In this document: in pieces, positions 49,511 to 59,388 of the stretch
Position numbering within the stretch: the first letter of the stretch is position 1
Layout of the letters: each line of letters opens with the position of its first letter
DNA from: Lutibacter sp.
Lineage (GTDB): Bacteria > Bacteroidota > Bacteroidia > Flavobacteriales > Flavobacteriaceae
Direction of reading: 5' to 3'
NCBI GenBank assembly: GCA_027449025.1
Contig: DAIDMK010000013.1
Span: 1 to 64,000, forward strand
Length of the DNA: 64,000 nt
Position numbers and translations under genes: made by a program
Notes under the pieces: model-generated
Told to the model about the DNA's origin: nothing
The model's input: the letters and a program-made list of their open reading frames with translations, nothing else
Database searches by the model: none

Positions 49511-49909
49511 TTGGTGATAAATAGACCTTATTCTCTAATCTGTCTTAGACATTCTAAATGCTTTTTCAATATTCCAAAGATTTTTATAATTCTCCATCAC
49601 CTTTTCATTATTCAACTTGACCCTTTAATTAGTCGCGTAGTTTGTCTAAAAATCGATAAATTGAACTTATTTCAAAATGAACTATTTGAAAACGGTATAA
49701 AATATTCAATGGTTTTTAATTTACACAAGGGGAAAGACAAACTTCTGGATCAATCGTTCTAATTTGTGCCTTGGAAAGTTCTCAAACAAAATTTTCTAAT
49801 AATGTGCCTTTTTCAAAATCAGATATGCTTGGTTCATCTAAATATTGAAAACAGAGTAACGAAAATAGGAAGCAATTTGAAAGATTGGGAACAAACCTGC
49901 CTAGAAAAC

Positions 49910-49947
49910 AAAGCTCCTTTTCACAATACATTGCAAAAAGGAGCTTT
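49910..49947. terminator. Terminator of the peptide-utilisation thioredoxin gene
   Basis: A perfect 12-bp stem (aaagctcctttt/aaaaggagcttt) with a 14-nt loop lies 23 nt past the stop of the minus-strand thioredoxin gene. Its T-tract is short (tttgtttt), but the stem is strong and could act in both directions. Confidence 0.75.
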
Positions 49948-49969
49948 TGTTATCAACAAATAATTTTAT

Positions 49970-50509
49970 TTATTCTTTGAACTCATATTTAAAATTGGAA
50001 GAATAGGTATTGAATTCTTCTTGTGTTTTTAAATTTTTATAATCGTCATTTTTAAACATTTTTAAATAAAGTTCCAGTTGAGTTGGAGTTCTATAGCCAG
50101 TTAATGGTGTAATAAAATTCGCATCCTCATCCAAAAACAACAAAGTTGGGTAAGCTCTTATTCCAAAATATCCTGACAACTCGTGTGCGCTGTTTCTTCC
50201 GTTTGTATTTGGATTAAAATTGGGGTTGGTATATTTTTTCCCTTTAAAATTAACAGTTTCATTGCCTTCAGCATTAAATTTAACCGCATAATAGTTTTTG
50301 TTCATATAAGCGATTAAATCAGGATTGGAAAAAGTGTTTTTATCCAATAATTTACAAGGCCCGCACCAAATTGTAAAGGCATCAACAAATATTTTTTTAG
50401 GTGTAACTTTTTGAGCTTTAACAGCTTCCTCAAAGCTCATCCAATTAATTTTTTGCGCAGAAATTGAAAGGCTAAATAAAGTTATTGTTAAAATAAGTAT
50501 TTTCTTCAT
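49970..50509 (-). CDS. Secreted thioredoxin-family protein
   Basis: A 179-residue protein with a signal peptide (about 1-19, ending SAQ) and one thioredoxin domain with AFTIWCGPCKLL (Cys49, Cys52) and the cis-Pro region AYPTLLFLDE. A KYTNPNFNPNTNGRNSAHEL insertion in the middle is typical of the DUF255/thioredoxin_7-like secreted proteins. It should act on disulfides in the periplasm. It is downstream of three peptide transporters on the same strand (66-nt gap) and shares their terminator side, though a functional link is not proven. Confidence 0.88.
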   Translation of the reverse strand: MKKILILTITLFSLSISAQKINWMSFEEAVKAQKVTPKKIFVDAFTIWCGPCKLLDKNTFSNPDLIAYMNKNYYAVKFNAEGNETVNFKGKKYTNPNFNPNTNGRNSAHELSGYFGIRAYPTLLFLDEDANFITPLTGYRTPTQLELYLKMFKNDDYKNLKTQEEFNTYSSNFKYEFKE

Positions 50510-50575
50510 CTATTTATATTATATGTTTATTCGTTTGACGTAATAATGTTGCCAAATTTACAAAGTTTTTTAAAT

Positions 50576-52606
50576 TTATTTTACCCCATGCATTAATTTC
50601 TTCAAGACTGGATTTAACAATATGGCAATTATGCCAATGATTATTGGTACAAAGGTAAATATTAAAAAGAAAGTTGAAATGTCATATTTCTCCGTAATAT
50701 CATCAATCATTGCACCCATTTGTCCTGATGTTTTGTTCCCTATGGCCAATGCCAAATACCAAACGCCAAACATAAAAGCAATCATTCTTGCTGGCACCAG
50801 TTTACTGACGTATGAAAGTCCGACTGGCGACACGCAAAGCTCTCCCAATGTATGGAACAGATATGCGAGTATCAACCAAATAATACTTACCGATGCTGTT
50901 TTTGCACCTTGTGGAATTCCTGATGCGCCATAAGCCAAAAATGCAAAACCAATTCCCAAGAAAAATAAACCAATGGCATATTTATTTGCTGGTTTCGGAT
51001 TGTATTTGCTTTCCCACCATTTAGAAAATAAGGGTGCAAAAGCAATGATAAACAGGGAGTTTAAAATTAAAAACCAAGTGGCCGGAATTTGAATTTCATT
51101 TTCCTTTTTCATAACAACAGTTGCGGCAATATTTGTGTTGATTAACGATGCTTGTTCAGTTGTTAAATATTTGAAATTCGCTCCTTTTTTATCGATATCA
51201 ATAATGGCTATTTTATCGTTTGGAAGAAAATCATTCGCAGTTCTTATAACGGTTGTATTATCGACCAAAACAGCATTTTCCGGAATAATAGTTCCCGCAG
51301 TAATTGAAAAATCCTTTACGGTTGCTTCACCCTTATCATTTGCTTCGGTAACCTGATAGGTTTGATAGCTTATTTCATAAGAATAGGTGCTGAAGTTTGT
51401 ATTCACTTTCCAAATTATGAGTCCCCAAATAATGATAAAACTAAATCCCAATACCAAATTCGCCCATAAATATTTTCTAATGGTTTGTTTGAATAATAAA
51501 ATGAGTACCCAGGTGATAATTGCGACAGGAACGACAGTAATAATAACATCAATAATATTAAAAATCATAGCCGAATTGCCTGATAATATTCTGCTGGTAT
51601 AATCTTTTGCAAAAATACTCATAGAACCTCCTGCCTGCTCAAATGAAGCCCAGAAGAAAATAATGAAAAAAGCAAAAATCACCACAGCAAACATTTTGTC
51701 TCTTGTAACGGCGCTATATCTTACAATTCTTGAACCAAGTAAGTATATAAATAACAAAAGTGTAATGATAATGGTTGTGCTCGAATAATCAGTTCCTCCA
51801 AATTCTAAAAAGTTAACAGTTCCAATTTTCGACAAAGGATCATTAATAACCCAGGTTAAACCGGCAACAGCAATGATAACAATAAGAACCCTGTCAATTA
51901 TAGTAAAAGGGTTAAGTTGGTCTTCAACTTCAGTTTTTTCATCTATTTGAATGGTTTTATCTTCTTTGTTCGGTTTTTTTCCAACATCGCCAAAAATATC
52001 TTGAGCCAAGGTAAATTGAAGTAAACCCAACAGCATAAAAATACCTGCCAAACCAAAACCCCAACTCCATCCAAGCATTTCACCCATATAGCCACAAAGC
52101 ATAATTCCTAAAAATGCACCAGCATTTACACCCATATAGAAAATGGTGTAAGCGCCATCCTTTTTTTCTGGAAAATCTTTATAAAGAACAGAAATGAAAG
52201 AAGTCATATTTGGCTTAAAAAAACCTGTTCCAATAACCAATAAGCCCAAACCTGTATATAAAAAAAACGGATTGGATTCAATGGCCATACTTGCATGACC
52301 TAAAGTCATAATAACAGCTCCAATAATAATAGCACGTCTGTTTCCTAAATATTTATCGGCTAAAATTCCGCCTATTATGGGTGTCAAATATAACAAGGCC
52401 AAATACGTCCCGTACAATGCCAAAGCATTTTCACGTGGCCAATCCCATCCGCCAATTCCCAAAGCACTCACTAAAAATAATACCAATAAGGCGCGCATTC
52501 CATAAAATGAAAATCGCTCCCACATTTCAGTAAAGAATAACACAAAAAGCCCGGCAGGATGTCCTAATACTTGTGTTTTAAAAAAATCGGTTGAAGATTT
52601 ACTCAT
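50576..52606 (-). CDS. POT-family peptide:H+ symporter with large periplasmic insertion
   Basis: A 676-residue member of the proton-coupled oligopeptide transporter family, longer than the usual 450-500 residues. TEMWERFSFYGMRALLVLFL is the ExxERFxYY proton/peptide-coupling motif. KPNMTSFIS and the second-half LYTLGELCVSPVGLSYVS-like segment (here YLFHTLGELCVSPVGLSYVS) are also family marks. An extra segment of about 95 residues (about 425-520, hydrophilic and beta-rich) sits between two membrane helices in the second half. It imports di- and tripeptides. One of three POT genes in a row downstream of DPP IV. Confidence 0.92.
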   Translation of the reverse strand: MSKSSTDFFKTQVLGHPAGLFVLFFTEMWERFSFYGMRALLVLFLVSALGIGGWDWPRENALALYGTYLALLYLTPIIGGILADKYLGNRRAIIIGAVIMTLGHASMAIESNPFFLYTGLGLLVIGTGFFKPNMTSFISVLYKDFPEKKDGAYTIFYMGVNAGAFLGIMLCGYMGEMLGWSWGFGLAGIFMLLGLLQFTLAQDIFGDVGKKPNKEDKTIQIDEKTEVEDQLNPFTIIDRVLIVIIAVAGLTWVINDPLSKIGTVNFLEFGGTDYSSTTIIITLLLFIYLLGSRIVRYSAVTRDKMFAVVIFAFFIIFFWASFEQAGGSMSIFAKDYTSRILSGNSAMIFNIIDVIITVVPVAIITWVLILLFKQTIRKYLWANLVLGFSFIIIWGLIIWKVNTNFSTYSYEISYQTYQVTEANDKGEATVKDFSITAGTIIPENAVLVDNTTVIRTANDFLPNDKIAIIDIDKKGANFKYLTTEQASLINTNIAATVVMKKENEIQIPATWFLILNSLFIIAFAPLFSKWWESKYNPKPANKYAIGLFFLGIGFAFLAYGASGIPQGAKTASVSIIWLILAYLFHTLGELCVSPVGLSYVSKLVPARMIAFMFGVWYLALAIGNKTSGQMGAMIDDITEKYDISTFFLIFTFVPIIIGIIAILLNPVLKKLMHGVK

Positions 52607-52637
52607 TGTAACTATTTTAAAAAGTTTGATATATAAA

Positions 52638-52663
52638 AAACGCCTCTACCAAAAGAAGCGTTT
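52638..52663 (-). terminator. Terminator between peptide transporter genes
   Basis: On the minus strand aaacgcttct...agaggcgttt pairs over about 9 bp with one mismatch and is followed by ttttatat. It ends or attenuates the transcript after the 52678-54156 gene. Confidence 0.75.
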
Positions 52664-52677
52664 CTAATTATTTTAAA

Positions 52678-54156
52678 TTAAGCAGCTTTTTTAAGTTGTT
52701 TTTTTATTACATAATCATAAATTACTAACCCAATAATTGTTGATAAGCCAATAGCCGCAATTACATACCAAATGTTACCTGGGTGATATATATCCCAAAT
52801 ATGATTTGTCATTTGATCTTGTGTCATTTGTAATTTAGAAGCCGCTTCATCATAAAACTGATTTTTTGTATAGGTATCACTAATTTCTGGGAGTTCAATA
52901 TTTTTAGAAGTTAATTCTTTTCTAATTAAACTAACTTTATCAGAAAGGTTTTGATATAAATCTCCCGTAATCCATTTGGTTAATAGGTTCGCAAACGCAA
53001 TAGGTAAAAAATAAGTTCCCATATAAAGAGCTTCTTTTCCTTTGGGTGATATTTTAGCAATATAATCAGAAAATTTCGGGTTTGAAGTCATTTCACCAAT
53101 AGCGAAAATTAAAATACCAAAAATTGTAAAGAATACATTTGAAGTGTAAAAAGATAAAGCAATACCAATAACTGCAATAAAAATTCCTGTCATCATCGCA
53201 TTAATTGGTTTCCATTTTAATATGATGGTTGAAACAATCATTTGTAAAATAACTATAAAAAATGCATCAAGATTTACAACCATTTCAGGATTAATTCCTC
53301 CATGTTTATTTTTGAAAAATTCTGCAATCCAAGGTGTATAGTTTGATAAGGCGTCATAAAGCGGTGTAGTATTTACCCACTCTTCAATGAATACAGGTAA
53401 AGTGTAAAATAATTGATTGAACATTAACCAAAAACCAACCATTATTACAAGAAGTAAAGTCAATTTCATATCAGAAAGAGCTTCAAAAATATTTTTCAAA
53501 GACTTAATGATTGTTTCACCGAGTGAATCTTCATTTTTTTCTCTGTTTGGTTCTTTGAAAAAGAAGATTACTATTATTAAGTTTACAGCTATTGCCATTG
53601 CCGCCATTATAAATACAATTCTCCAACCGTATTCATCTCTTAATTTTGCGGAAAAAAGAGGCCCAAAAAAACCTCCTATATTTACCATCATATAAAATAC
53701 ACCGAATCCAAAAGATGAATTTCGTTTATCAGTCGATTTTGTGACAATTGCAGATGCAACAGGTTTAAACATCGCTGCACCAACGGCTACAATAAGAAAC
53801 ATAAGAAATACAGAAGAATATGAAGTAACTTCTCCCATAAAGTAATAACCTGAACCTAATAATAAATAAGCTATAATTAATGATAGTTTATAGCCAATTT
53901 TATCTGAAATTGCCCCTGTAATTATTGGTAATAAATATAGGATAAAAGTAACATACGACATTATTTCACCCCTTTCAATATGGGTGAAACCTAAAGCGCC
54001 TTCATCCGTTGAACCCGTTAGGTATAGTGCTAATACAGCAAAAAGACCATACCAAGCCCAGCGTTCAAATAATTCCATTGCACTTGCAATCCAAAAAGGT
54101 TGAGTGAATGATTTTAGCAGTCCAATAAAACCTAAATCTTTGTTTTCTGTACTCAT
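52678..54156 (-). CDS. POT-family peptide transporter (divergent paralog)
   Basis: A 492-residue, 12-helix transporter of the same superfamily. The family motif is present in altered form (AMELFERWAWYGLFAVLALY), with ERW instead of ERF, and the second half is more divergent than in its neighbours (KGKEALYMGTYFLP). A hydrophilic loop near residues 405-450 carries many Lys and Asp. It probably takes peptides of different size or another substrate. It is flanked by terminators on both sides, so each POT gene can be expressed separately. Confidence 0.88.
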   Translation of the reverse strand: MSTENKDLGFIGLLKSFTQPFWIASAMELFERWAWYGLFAVLALYLTGSTDEGALGFTHIERGEIMSYVTFILYLLPIITGAISDKIGYKLSLIIAYLLLGSGYYFMGEVTSYSSVFLMFLIVAVGAAMFKPVASAIVTKSTDKRNSSFGFGVFYMMVNIGGFFGPLFSAKLRDEYGWRIVFIMAAMAIAVNLIIVIFFFKEPNREKNEDSLGETIIKSLKNIFEALSDMKLTLLLVIMVGFWLMFNQLFYTLPVFIEEWVNTTPLYDALSNYTPWIAEFFKNKHGGINPEMVVNLDAFFIVILQMIVSTIILKWKPINAMMTGIFIAVIGIALSFYTSNVFFTIFGILIFAIGEMTSNPKFSDYIAKISPKGKEALYMGTYFLPIAFANLLTKWITGDLYQNLSDKVSLIRKELTSKNIELPEISDTYTKNQFYDEAASKLQMTQDQMTNHIWDIYHPGNIWYVIAAIGLSTIIGLVIYDYVIKKQLKKAA

Positions 54157-54196
54157 TGTATTAATTTTTAATTAAGATTTGTTAAAATACAAAAAA

Positions 54197-54220
54197 GCTC
54201 AAGTAATTAATTACTTGAGC
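54197..54220. terminator. Terminator after the first POT gene
   Basis: A perfect 24-nt palindrome (gctcaagtaatt and its complement) is flanked by six A and six T. It lies 34 nt past the stop of the 54254-55753 gene and can act in either direction. Confidence 0.88.
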
Positions 54221-54253
54221 TTTTTTGTATGATAATTAGTTTGTTAACATATT

Positions 54254-55753
54254 TTAATGAATTCCTTTCATTGCCTTATTAAGTAAAGGAGATATTAAGA
54301 CAGTTATTACTCCGATAATAATCATTACCCACATAATAAAAGGGTATAATGGATAATCAAACTTTTTAAGTATTCCTTCAAGCATACCTGCCATAAAATT
54401 TCCAGCAGCAAAACTTGCCATCCACAATCCCATAACCACGGAAACTAGTTTAACAGGTGCTAATTTGGTAACCATTGATAATCCAATAGGAGATAGCATT
54501 AATTCTCCTAAAGTTAGTAGCACATAAACTGACACTAACCACCAAGGTGAAACTTTTATACCAGTATCAGCAAGCCCTTGAGCTTGTGTCATTACAAAAA
54601 AGGCAATTGCTCCTAAGAAAAAACCTAATGCAAATTTCATTGGTGTTCTGGGATTCCATCCTTTTTTATCTAACCATATCCACATAATAGAAAATACAGA
54701 GGCAAATATTAAAATAGCAAAGGAATTAACATTTTGAAACCAGGTTGCTGGCATTTCCCAACCAAACATCATTCTGTCTGTATTTTCTTTGGCAAATAAA
54801 CTAAATGTACCACCGGCTTGTTCAAAGCCTGCCCAAAATACAATATTAAAAACAGCTAAAACAATAATAACAGACATTCTGCTCCATTCATCAGCACCGC
54901 TAGTGCCTTTTGTAATGGTATAAGCTAATCCTAAAATAATTGCCGCAAAACCACCATAAGTAATAATTGTTTTTACAATCTCAGGTAATAAACCCCATAA
55001 AGTCATCAAAGCATAAATAGCTATAATTAAACCAACCATCCAAATAAAAATAGTTGTCCAATCTTTACCGTCTAATACAGTTTTATCTTCAGCAGAGTTA
55101 GGAGGTAATCCATAATGTTCTAAGGTATTTTCTCTCATTTTAAGCCAAAGAACGCCTAAAATCATACCGATACCTGCTGCTAAGAATCCATAGCCCCATT
55201 CTACACTTTCTCCTAAACCACCAGCAATAAAAGTTCCAAGAATTGCACCTAAATTGATACCTAAATAAAAGATATTAAAAGCAGAATCTTTCATTGGATC
55301 GTTGTTATTGTAAAATTCACCAACCACAGTAGAAATGTTTGGTTTAAAGAATCCATTTCCAATAATAAGTACTCCTAAACCAAAGTTAAATAAGAACTGG
55401 CGACTGTCAGAACTTGTTTCAGTAGTTTGGTATAGCAAAGCACTGGCAGCTAATAAAAATTGACCGATGGCCATTACTAAACCACCAATATAAACTGTTT
55501 TTCTTTGCCCAAAATATTTGTCAGACACCCAACCTCCTAGAATTGGAGTTAAGTAAACTAAACCAGTAAAAATAGCATACATTTCAAGCGCTGACTCTCT
55601 ATCTAGCCCAAAGCCACCATTTGTTAATTCTGCGGTAAGATAAAGTACTAATAAAGCACGCATTCCATAGTAACTAAAGCGTTCCCACATTTCAGTAGCA
55701 AACAATGTAGATAACCCTTTTGGATGATGCTTTCTAAATGGTATTTCTTTCAT
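54254..55753 (-). CDS. POT-family peptide:H+ symporter
   Basis: A 499-residue canonical member: TEMWERFSYYGMRALLVLYL (ExxERFxYY motif), GNGFFKPNISTVVGE and LGELMLSPIGLSMVT. About 12-14 membrane helices. It imports di- and tripeptides with protons. The DPP IV gene ends 41 nt upstream on the same strand, so this transporter is the direct partner of the peptidase: the enzyme releases Xaa-Pro-type dipeptides and the transporter takes them up. Confidence 0.93.
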   Translation of the reverse strand: MKEIPFRKHHPKGLSTLFATEMWERFSYYGMRALLVLYLTAELTNGGFGLDRESALEMYAIFTGLVYLTPILGGWVSDKYFGQRKTVYIGGLVMAIGQFLLAASALLYQTTETSSDSRQFLFNFGLGVLIIGNGFFKPNISTVVGEFYNNNDPMKDSAFNIFYLGINLGAILGTFIAGGLGESVEWGYGFLAAGIGMILGVLWLKMRENTLEHYGLPPNSAEDKTVLDGKDWTTIFIWMVGLIIAIYALMTLWGLLPEIVKTIITYGGFAAIILGLAYTITKGTSGADEWSRMSVIIVLAVFNIVFWAGFEQAGGTFSLFAKENTDRMMFGWEMPATWFQNVNSFAILIFASVFSIMWIWLDKKGWNPRTPMKFALGFFLGAIAFFVMTQAQGLADTGIKVSPWWLVSVYVLLTLGELMLSPIGLSMVTKLAPVKLVSVVMGLWMASFAAGNFMAGMLEGILKKFDYPLYPFIMWVMIIIGVITVLISPLLNKAMKGIH

Positions 55754-55794
55754 AATTTAATAATTGTTATTTATTATTTTAAAAATTCAACAGT

Positions 55795-57960
55795 TTATTC
55801 TTTTTCACCTAAATTTTCTTGGATAAATGTAGTCATTTTATTGTATAAATGGAGCCTTGTATTTTTACCTCTATAAATCCCATGAGTTCTGTCAGGATAA
55901 ATGGCCATATCAAAAGGTTTATTGGCTTCAATTAGGGCGTTTGTCAATCGCATTGTGTTTTGAACATGTACATTGTCGTCGCCGCTACCGTGAACCAAAA
56001 GGAAATTTCCTTTTAAGAAATTGGCGAAATTCAGTGGAGAGTTTTCATCATAGCCACTCGCATTTTCCTGTGGTGTTTGCATATAACGTTCTGTGTAAAT
56101 AGAATCGTAAAATCGCCAGCTTGTTACCGGAGCAACAGCAATAGCCATTTTAAACACATCATTTCCTTTAAATAAACAGTTGGCCGACATAAATCCGCCG
56201 TAACTCCATCCCCAAATTCCAATCTCATTTTCATCAATATAAGGTCGTTTTCCAAGTTCTTTTGCCGATTCAATTTGGTCTAGGACTTCATATTTTCCCA
56301 ATTCTTTGTAGGTAACTTTTTTAAAATCAGCTCCTTTAAAACCAGTTCCTCTTCCGTCAACACAAACCACAATATAACCTTGTTGCGCCAAATGTTGATA
56401 CCAATAATCGTTGGCGCCATTCCACGTATTGCTCACCGATTGTGATCCCGGACCAGAGTATTGTGTCATAAACATCGGGTATTTTTTGCTACTGTCAAAA
56501 TTGGAAGGTTTTATCATCCACGCATTGAAATCGCCATTTTTAGTGGTTAAAACAAAAAAATCTTTTTTGGAAGTGTTGTAACTATCTAATTTTTGAGAAA
56601 GTTTGTTGTTGTTTAAAATTTCTTTCAACTGCTTTCCGTTGCTCTCGTGAAGTGTGTAAACAGGCGGTGTATTGGCATCTGAAAAAGTATTGATAAAATA
56701 ATTTAAGTTTTTGCTGAAGGACGCCTCGTTTGTTCCCGAGGCATTTGTCAATCTTTTTTTGGCTGTTCCATTTAATTTTATGGAATAAACTGTTTTGTTG
56801 ATGGAGCCATCTTCAACAGATTGATAATAGATGGTTTTGTTTTTTTCATTTATTCCAAAGAAATCAGTCACTTCCCAGTTTCCTTTTGTAATTTGATTGA
56901 TGAGTTTCCCTTCTTTTGAATAATAATAGAGATGGTTAAATCCATCTTTTTCACTTGTCCAGATAAAACTGTTGTCAGCTAAAAAAGTTAAATTGTCATG
57001 AACATCAACATATGTTTTACTCACTTCATCCAAAATTACTTTTGATGAAAAATTTAGGGCATTGACCGCGTGTAATTTTAAATTATTTTGATGTCTGTTT
57101 AAAGTCATTACAGATAAAATTTCCGGATTGTTTGTCCATTTTATCCTTGGAATGTATTCGTATTTTCCCAGGTCGATTTTTGTGGTTTTTCTTTCTGAAG
57201 CATTATAAAGATGCAAGGTCACCACCGAGTTTTTTTCACCGGCTTTTGGATATTTAAAAACTTGTTGTGTTGGATATAAATCGTTGCCAACAATTTCCAT
57301 GGAGAAAGTTGGAACTTCTGTTTCATCAAACCTAATAAATGCAATATTTTTGCTATCAACGCTCCATTCGAAGGCCCTGACAAAAGAAAACTCCTCTTCA
57401 TAAACCCAGTCGCAAATACCATTGATAATCTGATTCTTTTTTCCGTCGGAAGTAATTTGAACCACTTCGTTGGTTTCTAAATTTTTAATAAAAATATTGT
57501 TGTTTTTGGCATAGGCAACCTTTTTGCTGTCGGGAGAAAAAGTTGGTTCCTGAATTTTTTCGGTATCAATTATTTGCAGTGATTTTGAAGCTAAATCATA
57601 AACGTAAAAAATTCCCAAACTCGAATGTCTGTAAATAGGCTCAGAATCGGTTCCTAAAATTAATTTGGTTTCATCATTGTTGAAATCATAACTTTCAAAA
57701 TAGTTAATTTCACCCAAATCATTGCTGTTTACAATGGTTTCAACTTTATCTAAAGTGGCGTAATTATATTTATCAACAGTTGAGCTTTTGGTATTTCTGT
57801 CAAAATTTAGCAGGGAATAGAAGTCGCCATTCATTGAATTTAGCGAATTCATACGCTCTGTACTAAAAGTGCCATTCCAAATTTCATCAAGCGTTATGTC
57901 TTTTTTTTGTGCTGTTGCCAAGGTGCTAATGGCAATAAAAATAATAAGGAGTTTTTTCAT
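55795..57960 (-). CDS. Dipeptidyl peptidase IV-like serine peptidase (S9B)
   Basis: A 721-residue exported peptidase. I start it at the ATG at 57960, which gives the signal peptide KKLLIIFIAISTLATAQ; an ATG ten codons upstream is less likely. The N-terminal eight-bladed beta-propeller (about 25-470) has the substrate-binding DWVYEEEF loop (the Glu pair that holds the peptide N-terminus). The catalytic alpha/beta hydrolase domain has GWSYGGFMS (nucleophile Ser), GSGDDNVH (Asp) and DRTHGI (His). It removes N-terminal Xaa-Pro or Xaa-Ala dipeptides in the periplasm. First gene of the peptide-utilisation group. Confidence 0.95.
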   Translation of the reverse strand: MKKLLIIFIAISTLATAQKKDITLDEIWNGTFSTERMNSLNSMNGDFYSLLNFDRNTKSSTVDKYNYATLDKVETIVNSNDLGEINYFESYDFNNDETKLILGTDSEPIYRHSSLGIFYVYDLASKSLQIIDTEKIQEPTFSPDSKKVAYAKNNNIFIKNLETNEVVQITSDGKKNQIINGICDWVYEEEFSFVRAFEWSVDSKNIAFIRFDETEVPTFSMEIVGNDLYPTQQVFKYPKAGEKNSVVTLHLYNASERKTTKIDLGKYEYIPRIKWTNNPEILSVMTLNRHQNNLKLHAVNALNFSSKVILDEVSKTYVDVHDNLTFLADNSFIWTSEKDGFNHLYYYSKEGKLINQITKGNWEVTDFFGINEKNKTIYYQSVEDGSINKTVYSIKLNGTAKKRLTNASGTNEASFSKNLNYFINTFSDANTPPVYTLHESNGKQLKEILNNNKLSQKLDSYNTSKKDFFVLTTKNGDFNAWMIKPSNFDSSKKYPMFMTQYSGPGSQSVSNTWNGANDYWYQHLAQQGYIVVCVDGRGTGFKGADFKKVTYKELGKYEVLDQIESAKELGKRPYIDENEIGIWGWSYGGFMSANCLFKGNDVFKMAIAVAPVTSWRFYDSIYTERYMQTPQENASGYDENSPLNFANFLKGNFLLVHGSGDDNVHVQNTMRLTNALIEANKPFDMAIYPDRTHGIYRGKNTRLHLYNKMTTFIQENLGEKE

Positions 57961-58077
57961 TAAATTATGAGTTCTTGAAATAATTGTCAAGTTTAAGAAA
58001 ATTTTAGCAAATCAGATATGAAATTTGTCATAATAATTAACAATTTGTGAGTTTGCAGTAATTAATATTTAATAAAT

Positions 58078-58085
58078 TATCTTTG
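58078..58085 (+). promoter_or_regulatory. Candidate -7 box upstream of HMG-CoA reductase gene
   Basis: TATCTTTG matches the Bacteroidetes TAnnTTTG element 25 nt before the ATG. A TTG occurs 22 nt upstream of the box, slightly further than ideal. Confidence 0.45.
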
Positions 58086-58110
58086 TAGCATTAATAAATT
58101 TTTTTCAAAA

Positions 58111-59388
58111 ATGTCGAAAAACGTTAATGGATTTTCAAAGTTGAGCAAACTTGAAAAAATAGATTGGCTGGTGTCAAATTTCTTTAATGATGAAAATAAG
58201 GCGAAACAGGTTTTAATGCAATATTGGAATACCAATGAAATATTGCAGAATCTACACGATGACTTTATTGAAAATACTTTATCTAATTATTATTTGCCAT
58301 TTGGCGTTGCCCCAAATTTTGTGATTAACGGAAAAAAACACACCATTCCAATGGTTATTGAAGAAAGTTCTGTGGTTGCCGCAGCTTCTTTGGTGGCGAA
58401 ATTTTGGAGTACTCGGGGCGGATTTAAAGCCTCCGTTATCTCATCTACAAAAATTGGACAGGTGCATTTTATGTATGAAGGTGATAAAACTGCACTTGAA
58501 AATTATTTCAATGCAAAAAAAGTGCAATTCTTTGAAGCCACAAAAGCCATCACCAAAAATATGAGGAAACGCGGCGGCGGTATTTTAGACATTGAATTGC
58601 GCGATAAAACGGCGGAACTTAAAAATTATTACCAGTTGCATGTCACTTTTGAAACTGTCGATAGTATGGGTGCTAATTTTATAAATTCTTGTTTGGAAGT
58701 AATTGCAAAAGAATTTGAAAATTCAGCTATCCAAATTGTCATGAGTATTTTGTCCAATTACGTTCCAGAATGTTTGGTTCATGCTGAAGTAAGCTGCAAT
58801 GTTGAAAATTTATATGCAGAAAATTCAGAAGCATTGGCCCAAAAGTTTGTGCAGGCCATACAAATTGCAAATGCAGAACCGCATAGGGCGGTTACCCATA
58901 ATAAGGGAATTATGAATGGTGTTGATGCCGTTGTGATTGCCACAGGAAACGATTTCAGGGCTATTGAAGCCGGAGTTCACGCTTTTGCCGCACGATCAGG
59001 AAAATATAAAAGTCTGACAAATGCCAGTATAGAAAACGGAATTTTTAAGTTTTGGATTGATATTCCATTAGCTTTGGGAACTGTGGGCGGATTAACATCT
59101 TTGCATCCTTTATCGAAATTATCATTACAATTATTGGGAAATCCTTCTGCAAAAGAATTGATGGAAATTGTTGCTGTGGCCGGATTGGCGCAAAATTTTG
59201 CCGCTTTAAGGGCATTAACAACTGCAGGAATCCAAAAAGGACATATGAAAATGCACCTGACAAATATTATAAAACAATTGGGTGCCAGTAAAAAGGAAAA
59301 GGAGTTTTTAATCAATTATTTTGAAAATAAAACCATTACGCACAATGCAGTGGTTGAGGCATACAATAAATTAGTTCAGGATAAATAA
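58111..59388 (+). CDS. mvaA: Hydroxymethylglutaryl-CoA reductase, class II
   Basis: A 425-residue enzyme of the bacterial (class II) HMG-CoA reductase type. EESSVVAAASLVAKFW carries the catalytic Glu. DSMGANFINSCLE is the HMG-CoA-binding segment. THNKGIMNGVDAVVIATGND has the Lys/Asp region, and GTVGGLTSLHPL is the dinucleotide site. A C-terminal helical flap contains HMKMHLTN. It interconverts HMG-CoA and mevalonate. Class II enzymes were first known as degradative, but in flavobacteria the gene is part of mevalonate-based isoprenoid synthesis. The next gene, a GHMP kinase, starts on its last base. Confidence 0.93.
   Translation: MSKNVNGFSKLSKLEKIDWLVSNFFNDENKAKQVLMQYWNTNEILQNLHDDFIENTLSNYYLPFGVAPNFVINGKKHTIPMVIEESSVVAAASLVAKFWSTRGGFKASVISSTKIGQVHFMYEGDKTALENYFNAKKVQFFEATKAITKNMRKRGGGILDIELRDKTAELKNYYQLHVTFETVDSMGANFINSCLEVIAKEFENSAIQIVMSILSNYVPECLVHAEVSCNVENLYAENSEALAQKFVQAIQIANAEPHRAVTHNKGIMNGVDAVVIATGNDFRAIEAGVHAFAARSGKYKSLTNASIENGIFKFWIDIPLALGTVGGLTSLHPLSKLSLQLLGNPSAKELMEIVAVAGLAQNFAALRALTTAGIQKGHMKMHLTNIIKQLGASKKEKEFLINYFENKTITHNAVVEAYNKLVQDK

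Noticed and set aside
49766-49963. Separate 65-codon gene
   Set aside because: The start is a GTG directly after a stop in the same frame, and the last 18 codons encode a perfect terminator hairpin for the opposite strand.
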